The position numbers and the translations under genes were made by a program. A DNA stretch of 5,491 nt from an uncultured Clostridia bacterium (lineage in GTDB: Bacteria; Bacillota; Clostridia; Oscillospirales; Oscillospiraceae). The first letter of the stretch is position 1. The number at the start of each line of letters is the position of its first letter. Where the stretch lies: assembly GCA_946405655.1 (NCBI GenBank), contig CAMJHX010000101.1, positions 1 through 5,491 of the forward strand, in the 5' to 3' direction. Shown in pieces: positions 1 to 5,374 of the stretch. The notes beneath the pieces are model-generated. The model searched no databases. It saw only the letters and a program-made list of their open reading frames with translations, and was not told where the DNA came from.

Positions 1-2582
1 TCCTCATGCTGACACGGCTGCTCCGCATTTTCCAGCGTGAAGATATAAACCGGGTGCGAGGCGCTGCCGCTGAAGCTGCGCGAGGCGAAGGCGCTGCCGC
101 TGTAATACACCTCATAGGTGTAGCTGCCGCCGAGATGCTCCAGATAGCCGTCGATGTAATCCCAGGCGCGGTTGGGATACTGCTGGGTGCTGAAGATCTT
201 GACATTGCCGCTCTTGCCTTCCAGATAGCCGCCATCGTTGGTGAGGTCAAAGCGCTCGCCGTGGGCAGTGGCTGTCCAGAGGGCATTGCTGTAGCTGCCG
301 GTGATCCTGCCGCTCACAATGGTCACCCCGGTGGCGGCCATGGAAGCGCCGCCGGAGGTTGCGCCGGGATTCGTGAGGATATAGGCGGCGCCGTCCTGAT
401 TCGTGCTGACGATGAGATATTTCCCGCCGTCGACCAGACGGTCCGTCTGAACAAAGGTCGGAACATTGAGCGGATCGATTGCACGCGTCTCGGTCTCGCC
501 GCAGCGGGCGCAGGTGCGCGTCTCCTCGCCGGGAGTCGTGTCGCCGGCGGGCATGGTGACAACCCAGTCGCTCCAGTCGTGTCCGAGCGCGGGGAGCTCA
601 TAGCCCCAGGCGACGGTCTCGCCGCAGCGGGTGCAGACGTCATCGCCGGAGTAGCCGACCGTGGTGCAGGTCGCCTCGCTCGCGTTGCGGCGCTCGACCG
701 TGTGGCCGAGGGCGGGGATGGACTCGCCCGTCTCCAGGATCTCGCCGCAGACGGTGCAGACCAGATCGCCGTTGTAGCCGTCCTCGGTGCAGGTGGGCGC
801 CTTCTCGCCGACAACGTCGATATCCGGATGGTCGCATTCGATGGGCGTCGTGCCGCCGGAGACGACCGTCAGATGGATGGTCGCTTTCCGGGTATACGTC
901 CCGTTATCGTTCTGAATGTTGATGTCCACCGATCCCGGCGCGAGACCGGTGACCGTGAAGGTGCCGGTCGCGCTCCTGGCGACGTTGATGGTCGCATCGC
1001 CCTGAAGCTGAGCGACGCCGCCGGCGCTGAGAGACGCAGTGAAATCATAGTCGGAATACAACGAGCTGTTGGTCACGCGGATGGCAAGCGTGTCGCCGAC
1101 ATGGATCGTTGCCGACTCGGCGGGATTGCTGGTGGTGGGCGTCACCGAGACCTCGGAGACAACGACCGGCTCGGTCGTGGGCTCCACGGTGGGCTCCGCC
1201 GTCGGCTCCGGGGTCGGCGTCGTGCCGCCGGAGACGACCGTCAGGTGGATGGTCGCTTTTCTGGTGTACTGGCTGCTGTAGGCGTTCTCGTTCTGAATGG
1301 TGATGTCCACCGTTCCGGGCGCGAGACCGGTGACCGTGAAGGCGGCGGTGGCGCCTGTTGCAATGTTGACGGTGGAGCTGCCCTGAAGCTCCGCAACACC
1401 GCTGCCGCTGAGCGAAGCGGTGAAATCATAAGCGGAGCTCGACGAGCCGTTGGTCACGGCGATCGTCAGCGTATCGCCGACCTCGATCGTTGCCGATTCG
1501 GTGGGGTTGCCGGTGGAGGGCGTCACCGCGACGTCCGAGACGATCTCCGTGGGCTGCACGGTCGGCTCGGTCGTGGGCTGGGTGGTGGGCGCCGGGGTCT
1601 CGGAGCCGGAGGCGTTCTCCGTCACATCATTGGCGTTGGCGTCGTAGTAGTTCATCGAGACGACCTCGCCGGCGTCGTCGATGCCGACGAGAAGGCCCTT
1701 GCCCTTGACATAGGCGCTGCCGGTGCTGTAATCAAGGTCGCTCATGCATCCCGCGGCGAGATAGGTGAATTTGATCTCCGTGCCGTCGAGCGTGCCGGTG
1801 TAAACCTCGTCATAGTGCGTGTCGGACACGGTGTGGTTATGACCCCAGAGATAGTAGATGTCATAGCCCTGCTCGCCGTATTTGTTCAGCGTAGAGATGA
1901 GCTGATCGGCGTTCGCGGTGGAACGGCTCATGCCCCAGCCCCAGCCGCTGCTGCCGGAGGCGGTGTGCGCCGGGTAGTGGGTCAGAATGAAGATCGGCTT
2001 TTCGCGGTCGGCAGCGGGCAGTCCGCCGAGATAGCTGTCGAGGATGCCGAGATCCTCGGTATCATACCGGTCGCCGTTTCCGTCCCTGGGGCCGAAGCAA
2101 TAGATGATGTAGTTGGAGGCATTCCGCGCCTCACCGATGCGGGTGATGTTCTCGGCGACCGCATTGGTCGTGGAACCATACCTGCCGTTGTAATACTCAT
2201 GGTTGCCGGTCGAGAAGACGCTGTCATGAACTCTGGCGTGGTTTCTGGTGGTGTTCATGATCGCCTCGGCATAGGTCCAGAAATTGGACTCATTGGCAGA
2301 CGCGTTGCCATAGTCGCCGCAGTAGCTCATGACGTCAATATCATCGCCGACCTTGGCGGTGACATTCGTGATCCACTGATCCAGACGGTTGGCAGACTGA
2401 TTGTCGCCGCTGTTATGCGCGTCTGAGGAGAACGCGAGGTACGTGGTGGCGTCAGCCGCCGCGGTCGTCGCTGCGGCAGTCTGACCGGCGGCCGTGGTCC
2501 CGCTCGACGCCGCGAAGGTCCCGAAGGGCAGCAGCGAGAGGACGAGACACAGCGCCAGAAGCATGCTGAAGGCTCGTTTCAT
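1..2582 (-). CDS. Secreted multidomain calcineurin-like metallophosphoesterase, C-terminus cut off by window edge
   Basis: Read from ATG at 2582, the frame stays open for 860 codons to the left edge, so the C-terminus is missing. AAGGAG (2591-2596) lies 8 bases upstream of the ATG. Residues 1-24 form a Sec signal peptide (MKR, then a hydrophobic stretch ending TFA). Residues about 45-300 carry the full ligand set of the calcineurin-like phosphoesterase family: D54-A-H56, G89-D90, G126-N-H128-E, T201-H202-Y and G247-H-N-H250. It should therefore be a two-metal phosphoester hydrolase acting outside the membrane; the substrate cannot be told. A Pro-Thr linker (about 328-346) leads to two Ig-like beta units (about 347-451 and 470-575) separated by a second PTEP linker. 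Three CxxC units follow (about 580-700), then an unrecognised domain (about 706-860) with the segment GGKYLIVS. The upstream SLH gene ends in a terminator, so this gene is probably transcribed separately. The catalytic call is firm; the roles of the accessory domains are inferred. Confidence 0.93.
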   Translation of the reverse strand, partial: MKRAFSMLLALCLVLSLLPFGTFAASSGTTAAGQTAAATTAAADATTYLAFSSDAHNSGDNQSANRLDQWITNVTAKVGDDIDVMSYCGDYGNASANESNFWTYAEAIMNTTRNHARVHDSVFSTGNHEYYNGRYGSTTNAVAENITRIGEARNASNYIIYCFGPRDGNGDRYDTEDLGILDSYLGGLPAADREKPIFILTHYPAHTASGSSGWGWGMSRSTANADQLISTLNKYGEQGYDIYYLWGHNHTVSDTHYDEVYTGTLDGTEIKFTYLAAGCMSDLDYSTGSAYVKGKGLLVGIDDAGEVVSMNYYDANANDVTENASGSETPAPTTQPTTEPTVQPTEIVSDVAVTPSTGNPTESATIEVGDTLTIAVTNGSSSSAYDFTASLSGSGVAELQGSSTVNIATGATAAFTVTGLAPGTVDITIQNENAYSSQYTRKATIHLTVVSGGTTPTPEPTAEPTVEPTTEPVVVSEVSVTPTTSNPAESATIHVGDTLAIRVTNSSLYSDYDFTASLSAGGVAQLQGDATINVARSATGTFTVTGLAPGSVDINIQNDNGTYTRKATIHLTVVSGGTTPIECDHPDIDVVGEKAPTCTEDGYNGDLVCTVCGEILETGESIPALGHTVERRNASEATCTTVGYSGDDVCTRCGETVAWGYELPALGHDWSDWVVTMPAGDTTPGEETRTCARCGETETRAIDPLNVPTFVQTDRLVDGGKYLIVSTNQDGAAYILTNPGATSGGASMAATGVTIVSGRITGSYSNALWTATAHGERFDLTNDGGYLEGKSGNVKIFSTQQYPNRAWDYIDGYLEHLGGSYTYEVYYSGSAFASRSFSGSASHPVYIFTLENAEQPCQHE
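456..842 (-). other. Three CxxC repeat units (zinc-ribbon-like) in the metallophosphoesterase
   Basis: Residues about 581-703 of the phosphoesterase contain three cysteine units with exact 41-residue spacing: CxxC pairs at C609/C612, C650/C653 and C691/C694, each followed by GE. The first two units also have a cysteine ten residues before the pair (C598 and C639, in TCTEDGYNGD and TCTTVGYSGD) and end in PALGH. The third unit is degenerate and lacks that first cysteine. Similar CxxCG/ALGH repeats are familiar from large secreted clostridial proteins. Metal binding or disulfide formation is plausible but not shown by sequence alone. Confidence 0.8.
851..1594 (-). repeat. Intragenic tandem duplication coding for two Ig-like units plus linker
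   Basis: Two adjacent direct repeats of about 372 bases (about 851-1222 and 1223-1594) lie inside the metallophosphoesterase gene. Both encode the same order: a PTEP linker, a VxVTP strand, an SATIxVGDTL segment, YDFTASLS, FTVTGLAPG, and the ending KATIHLTVVSGG. The protein period is 124 residues (VVSGG near 451 and 575). The copies differ by scattered substitutions, and the first-translated copy is three residues longer at NENAYSSQYTRK than its partner NDNGTYTRK. This points to duplication followed by divergence. The fold is judged from sequence character, similar to bacterial Ig-like surface domains. Confidence 0.85.
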
Positions 2583-2646
2583 GAATGGGTCTCCTTTACT
2601 TCGATGGTTTTGAAAGATATTCGCAAATATTAATATCCATTATTAA

Positions 2647-2675
2647 TTTATATCATCGCTCAAACAATAACGCAA
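2647..2675 (-). promoter_or_regulatory. Candidate sigma-A promoter of the metallophosphoesterase gene
   Basis: Reading the minus strand, a -35 box TTGCGT (2670-2675) and a -10 box TATAAA (2647-2652) are separated by exactly 17 bases in the AT-rich gap between the two surface genes. Transcription would start near 2640, giving a leader of about 58 bases before the ATG at 2582. The match to consensus is moderate. The intrinsic terminator just upstream makes a separate promoter here likely. Confidence 0.55.
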
Positions 2676-2708
2676 GAGAAATCAAGCCCAATCAGACAAT
2701 ATTTTCAT

Positions 2709-2744
2709 AAAAAACCCCTGATTTCCATGGAAATCAGGGGTTTT
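2709..2744 (-). terminator. Rho-independent terminator of the SLH gene
   Basis: A perfect 34-base palindrome (2711-2744, centred on CCATGG) includes CCCCTGATTT and its exact complement. On the minus strand the GC-rich part of the stem is followed by a run of six T (2714 down to 2709). It starts 15 bases after the TAA of the SLH gene, so it is placed to end that transcript and to insulate the phosphoesterase gene downstream. On the plus strand there are four T after the stem, so weak bidirectional action is possible. Confidence 0.9.
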
Positions 2745-2758
2745 GGAGGATTGCGCTC

Positions 2759-3898
2759 TTACTTGACGATCGTGCGGTAGAGGAAGGTGACGATCTGCGC
2801 GCGGGTGCAGTCGTTGTTCGGGGCGAAGATGCCGCCTCCCATGCCGGTGGTGACGTTGTTCTCCAGCGCCCAGGAGACCGCCTTGGCATAGTAGGCGTTC
2901 GCCGGAACGTCCGAGAAGGAGGCGCTGCTCGCCGGGTTGGGCTGACCCTCCATGCGCCAGAGGAGCGTGACGGTCTGGGCGCGGGTGACGGTGTTGTTCG
3001 GCATGAAATGCGTATTGTCCACGCCGGTGGTGATGCCCTGCTCAACCGCCCAGATGACCGCCTTGGTGTAATACTGGCCGGCGGGCACGTCCACAAACTG
3101 GCTGGTCGACGCGGTCGGGTTCGGGCTGCCCTTGGCGCGCCAGAGGAACGTGACCATCTGCGCGCGGGTGCAGCTCTTGCTCGGGCAGAAGGTCGTGGGG
3201 GTGACGCCGGTGGTGACATTGTTCACGACCGCCCAGTCCATCGCGAGATGGTAGTAGGCCGTGCGGTCCACGTCCGTGAAGGCCTTGGAGGGGCAGCTCG
3301 CGCCGCCGTCGCAGGGCTTGCTGGGATAGAGCTCCTCATACAGCGCCGGCAGGCCGAGCACATCGAACTTGTAGCCCGCGGGGGTGAGGATGTTGTCCTG
3401 CACATGGCGGAACGCCAGCGCGATGGTATACGGGAAGAGATCGTCGGTGCCGAGGGTGTCCTCTCCGACGAGGATGTCGTTGCTCTGGGTGGTGAAGTCC
3501 GAGGTGATCTGGGCGGTGAGGTTATAGGTCGTGTCCAGAACGGTGATCCGCTCCGCCGCGGCATAGGGCATGCTGAGCGTGGAGGGAATCGTCACCTGAG
3601 AGCGGAAGAAGCCCTCGTCGTCCTGAATGTCCTGGCTCGCCTCGTCAGCGAAGACCAGCGCGTTCGCCGCGGGGTCATAGCTGAGGAGGATGTGGAAGAT
3701 CATTTCCACGCCGTCGTCGCTGGCGGAGCGCTCGAGACCCTCATAGGTATAAACGCCGTTTTGATACGTTCCGTTCGTTCTCAGATAGTTCTTCAGATAA
3801 TTGAAGCAGGCAGTGCCGTCTGCCTCGCCGAGCGCAAAGGCGCTGATCGGCAGCAGCATGCAGAGCGCAAGCAGCAGGCTCAGAATCCGTTTTTTCAT
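2759..3898 (-). CDS. Secreted SLH-domain surface protein with an unrecognised N-terminal domain
   Basis: A 379-residue protein read from ATG at 3898, with AAGGAG (3906-3911) 7 bases upstream. Residues 1-22 are a typical Sec signal peptide (MKKR, a Leu-rich core, then ISAFA as a signal peptidase I site). Residues about 25-200 form a domain I do not recognise. It begins with an amphipathic stretch (CFNYLKNYLR) and has beta-rich character (YNLTAQITSDF); a cysteine pair at C196/C202 marks the junction to the repeats. Three SLH repeats follow at about 207-255, 268-316 and 328-375, spaced 60-61 residues apart. Each has F-x-DV near its start, an A-x-x-WA segment, TTG, and T-R-AQ-x-V-T-x-L-x-R at its end. 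SLH triplets generally bind secondary cell-wall polymers, so the protein is probably anchored to the wall with the N-terminal domain outward. The anchoring role is well supported by family; the function of the N-terminal domain is unknown. Confidence 0.95.
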   Translation of the reverse strand: MKKRILSLLLALCMLLPISAFALGEADGTACFNYLKNYLRTNGTYQNGVYTYEGLERSASDDGVEMIFHILLSYDPAANALVFADEASQDIQDDEGFFRSQVTIPSTLSMPYAAAERITVLDTTYNLTAQITSDFTTQSNDILVGEDTLGTDDLFPYTIALAFRHVQDNILTPAGYKFDVLGLPALYEELYPSKPCDGGASCPSKAFTDVDRTAYYHLAMDWAVVNNVTTGVTPTTFCPSKSCTRAQMVTFLWRAKGSPNPTASTSQFVDVPAGQYYTKAVIWAVEQGITTGVDNTHFMPNNTVTRAQTVTLLWRMEGQPNPASSASFSDVPANAYYAKAVSWALENNVTTGMGGGIFAPNNDCTRAQIVTFLYRTIVK

Positions 3899-3942
3899 GC
3901 ATAAGCTCCTTTCCGTTCTTCGCGGATAAAAAAGTCTAAAAT

Positions 3943-3971
3943 ATTATAGCATCGAAACTGCGCTTTTTCAA
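3943..3971 (-). promoter_or_regulatory. Strong sigma-A promoter of the SLH gene
   Basis: On the minus strand, TTGAAA (3966-3971) and a perfect TATAAT (3943-3948) are separated by 17 bases. A TG one base before the -10 adds an extended -10 element. Transcription would start near 3936, about 38 bases before the ATG at 3898. This near-consensus match suggests high vegetative expression, as expected for an abundant wall protein. Confidence 0.85.
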
Positions 3972-3979
3972 GCGCGCAG
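3958..3979. promoter_or_regulatory. Inverted repeat centred on the -35 box of the SLH promoter
   Basis: CTGCGC (3958-3963) and GCGCAG (3974-3979) are exact inverted arms around a 10-base spacer. The spacer holds the TTGAAA -35 box (plus-strand TTTCAA, 3966-3971), and the centre of symmetry coincides with the centre of that box. This is the geometry of an operator for a dimeric regulator in a divergent promoter region, but six-base GC-rich arms can occur by chance. No regulator gene lies in the window. Confidence 0.35.
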
Positions 3980-4002
3980 ATGATTTCTGAGCGAAAAAAC
4001 GG

Positions 4003-4015
4003 GCAGACTATCTGC
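4003..4015 (+). repeat. Short inverted repeat just before the spoVAC ribosome binding site
   Basis: GCAGA (4003-4007), loop CTA, TCTGC (4011-4015), directly followed by the GGGAG ribosome binding site (4016-4020) of spoVAC. As RNA it would make a five-pair hairpin next to the ribosome binding site; as DNA it could be a small operator. It has no T run, so it is not a terminator. The stem is short and may be chance. Confidence 0.3.
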
Positions 4016-4028
4016 GGGAGATGATGAG

Positions 4029-4466
4029 ATGAACATGAGCGCAGAAGAATATGGAAAATATGTGCAGAAAATGTCGCCGGGCTCGACGCTCGGGCGGGAT
4101 CTGCTGCGGGCGTTTTTCGTCGGCGGGGCGATCTGCATGCTCGGGCAGGGGCTGATGCTGCTGTATCAGTCGCTCGGCGCGGCGGAGGCGGACGCCGCGA
4201 CCTGGTGCAGCGTGACGCTGATCGCGCTCAGCGCGCTCGCAACCGGGCTCGGATGGTACGACGATCTGGCAAAATTCGCGGGCGCGGGATCGCTCGTGCC
4301 GATCACGGGATTTTCCAACGCCGTCGCCTCGCCCGCGCTGGAATTCAAAACCGAGGGCTGGGTGACCGGCATGGCGGTGAAGATCTTCACAATTGCGGGT
4401 CCGGTGCTCGTCTTCGGCACGACGGCAAGCGTCATTTACGGAGGGATCCTATGTCTGATCAGATGA
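4029..4466 (+). CDS. spoVAC: Stage V sporulation protein AC (spore dipicolinate channel subunit)
   Basis: A 145-residue membrane protein, close to the usual SpoVAC length of about 150. Family hallmarks are RAFFVGG (27-33), GLGWYDDLAKFAGAGS (73-88), VPITGFSNAV (90-99), SPALEFKTEG (101-110) and a final hydrophobic stretch (about 117-143). The PALEFKxEG segment separates it from the related SpoVAE. Membrane segments lie at about 26-48, 58-76 and 117-143. SpoVA proteins move dipicolinic acid with calcium across the spore inner membrane during spore formation and germination; Bacillus SpoVAC acts as a mechanosensitive channel. GGGAG (4016-4020) is 8 bases before the ATG. It is divergent from the SLH gene. 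In most spore formers spoVAD and spoVAE follow directly; here a small ORF and a zincin-like gene follow instead. I see no convincing sigma-G promoter upstream. Identity is firm; the isolated context is unusual. Confidence 0.93.
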   Translation: MNMSAEEYGKYVQKMSPGSTLGRDLLRAFFVGGAICMLGQGLMLLYQSLGAAEADAATWCSVTLIALSALATGLGWYDDLAKFAGAGSLVPITGFSNAVASPALEFKTEGWVTGMAVKIFTIAGPVLVFGTTASVIYGGILCLIR

Positions 4467-4594
4467 AGCGAAAACGGAAGAAGCCCCCGGTGGAGACCGG
4501 GACGGACCAGCGCGCCCGCGAGCGCGAGCGGGAGGACCGGCGCGATCCGAAGCCGCCGACCGCGCCGGACGGAATCAGCGGCGACTGGAGATAA
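4451..4594 (+). CDS. Small, highly charged 47-residue protein overlapping the 3' end of spoVAC
   Basis: The ATG at 4451 lies inside spoVAC in another frame, overlapping its last 16 bases. GGAGGG (4440-4445) sits 5-6 bases upstream, a stronger site than that of spoVAC, so translational coupling is likely. The product has three parts: a basic patch (KRKRKK, residues 6-11), an Arg/Glu run (ARERERED, about 22-29) and a proline-rich tail (PKPPTAP) ending GISGDWR. It has no signal peptide or membrane segment, so it should be cytosolic and probably disordered, with possible affinity for nucleic acid or acidic surfaces; that is speculation from composition. I do not recognise a family. GC-rich DNA favours chance open frames, but the ribosome binding site spacing and overlap argue for a real gene. 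If expressed with spoVAC, it would be made in the forespore. Confidence 0.6.
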   Translation: MSDQMKRKRKKPPVETGTDQRAREREREDRRDPKPPTAPDGISGDWR

Positions 4595-4601
4595 CGTCGG
4601 T

Positions 4602-4630
4602 TTGCGTTTCTCCCTTCCCTGTGATATATT
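4602..4630 (+). promoter_or_regulatory. Candidate sigma-A promoter of the zincin-like gene
   Basis: TTGCGT (4602-4607) and TATATT (4625-4630) are separated by exactly 17 bases in the short gap after the 47-residue ORF. The predicted start near 4637 falls at the left edge of the ribosome binding site, giving a very short leader of about 16 bases before the ATG at 4653. The -35 box is identical to that proposed for the metallophosphoesterase gene. It would make the zincin gene independent of spoVAC expression. Confidence 0.5.
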
Positions 4631-4645
4631 GATCAGGAAGGGAGA
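4609..4645 (+). promoter_or_regulatory. 10-bp inverted repeat covering the zincin ribosome binding site
   Basis: TCTCCCTTCC (4609-4618) and GGAAGGGAGA (4636-4645) are perfect inverted arms around a 17-base spacer that contains the candidate -10 box. The right arm includes the Shine-Dalgarno sequence of the zincin gene (GGGAG, 4640-4644). In an RNA reading through from spoVAC the ten-pair stem would hide that site; in an RNA starting near 4637 the left arm is absent and the site is free. There is no T run after it, so it is not a terminator. It may also be a protein-binding site on DNA. Confidence 0.6.
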
Positions 4646-4652
4646 GATGCAG

Positions 4653-5282
4653 ATGAAGGCAGAGGAAAACCGGACGCTGACGGCGGCGGAGCAGCGGCGG
4701 CTGGCGCACTTTGAGGCGCTGCAGGGAAAGCTGGAGGCGCAGGGCTGGCGCGCGACGAATCTGGTGATCAGCGTGATCAAGGCAAACGTGTTCGCGGTGG
4801 CGCTGGCGTTCCCGCTGATGGGGCTCGGCTTCTGGCTGTTTTTCAAGCGCAACGGCGGTCTCGGCGCAATGCCGAATCACTTCGCGCTGCTGTTTCTGAT
4901 CGCGTTCATCGCGCTGATCTTTGTGCACGAGGGGCTGCACGGCGTGACGTGGGCGCTGTTTGCGGAAAACGGGTTCCGGGACATTGAGTTCGGCTTCATG
5001 AAAGAGCTGCTCACGCCATACTGCACCTGCGCCGCGCCCCTGAAGAAGGGGCAGTACATTCTCGGCGCGCTCATGCCGCTGATCGTGCTCGGGATCATCC
5101 CGACCGTGCTGGGCATTCTCTTCGGCTCCATGTTCTGGACGGTCATCGGGCTCGTGATGGTGCTCTCCGCCGGGGGCGACATTCTGATCGTGCTCAAGCT
5201 GCTGCTGTGGAAGAGCGCGGCGGCGGAAAAGCGCTTTCTCGACCATCCGACGCAGGCCGGTCTGGTCGTGTTTGAACGGTAA
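4653..5282 (+). CDS. DUF3267 family membrane protein, putative zincin metallopeptidase
   Basis: A 209-residue protein. Of several in-frame ATGs, the one at 4653 is chosen because GGGAG (4640-4644) lies 8 bases upstream; the ATG at 4647 would be only two bases from it, and one at 4602 has no site. After a polar, charged N-terminus (about 1-35) there are membrane segments at about 38-63, 77-100, 132-153 and 155-188. HEGLH (H92-E93-x-x-H96) at the end of the second segment is an HExxH zinc motif, and SAGGD (D176) in the last segment may supply a further ligand, as in membrane-embedded metallopeptidases. LLTPYCTCAAPLKKGQY (about 117-133) fits the conserved PYC/PL segment of the DUF3267 family. 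Members are annotated as putative zincin peptidases; substrates are not known to me. It is followed by a terminator. Family assignment is fairly firm; peptidase activity is inferred. Confidence 0.85.
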   Translation: MKAEENRTLTAAEQRRLAHFEALQGKLEAQGWRATNLVISVIKANVFAVALAFPLMGLGFWLFFKRNGGLGAMPNHFALLFLIAFIALIFVHEGLHGVTWALFAENGFRDIEFGFMKELLTPYCTCAAPLKKGQYILGALMPLIVLGIIPTVLGILFGSMFWTVIGLVMVLSAGGDILIVLKLLLWKSAAAEKRFLDHPTQAGLVVFER

Positions 5283-5289
5283 AATCCAC

Positions 5290-5323
5290 GAAAAGTACCC
5301 ATCTGTTGGGTACTTTTCTTTTT
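5290..5323 (+). terminator. Rho-independent terminator after the zincin-like gene
   Basis: A perfect 12-bp stem (GAAAAGTACCCA, 5290-5301; TGGGTACTTTTC, 5307-5318) with a five-base loop TCTGT is followed by a run of five T (5319-5323), eight bases after the TAA at 5282. It ends the plus-strand transcript and separates it from the gene at the right edge. Confidence 0.9.
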
Positions 5324-5332
5324 GGTCAAATA

Positions 5333-5341
5333 TGATATAAT
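5333..5341 (+). promoter_or_regulatory. Extended -10 promoter of the right-edge gene
   Basis: A perfect TATAAT (5336-5341) is preceded by TG at 5333-5334, making an extended -10 element. No good -35 box exists at the usual distance, because that position is occupied by the 3' arm and T run of the preceding terminator. Transcription would start near 5348, about 27 bases before the ATG at 5375. Confidence 0.65.
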
Positions 5342-5374
5342 GCCAATTGAAAGCATTTCAGGAGTGGTTCTGAT

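Noticed and set aside
6..2426. An 806-residue open frame on the plus strand opposite the metallophosphoesterase
   Set aside because: The minus strand carries a signal peptide, all phosphoesterase motifs and a good ribosome binding site. The plus frame is low-complexity Gly/Ala/Arg/Val-rich and open only because of GC-biased codons.
3008..3904. A 298-residue plus-strand frame opposite the SLH gene
   Set aside because: It is the antisense shadow of three clear SLH repeats; it has no recognisable domain and no ribosome binding site.
4004..4010. CAGACTA as a sigma-G -10 element for spoVAC
   Set aside because: One mismatch to CATACTA, no suitable -35 at 17-18 bases, and the transcript would start at the ribosome binding site itself.
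4609..4645. The TCTCCCTTCC/GGAAGGGAGA inverted repeat as an intrinsic terminator
   Set aside because: No T run follows the right arm, and that arm is the ribosome binding site of the next gene.
4575..5246. A 223-residue minus-strand frame opposite the zincin-like gene
   Set aside because: It is Gln/Glu/Arg/His-rich without family features, while the plus frame has membrane segments and HExxH. It is a codon-bias shadow.
5348..5360. TGAAAGCATTTCA as a catabolite-repression (cre) site
   Set aside because: It resembles the consensus but lacks the central CG and is one base short; the arms are only five bases.
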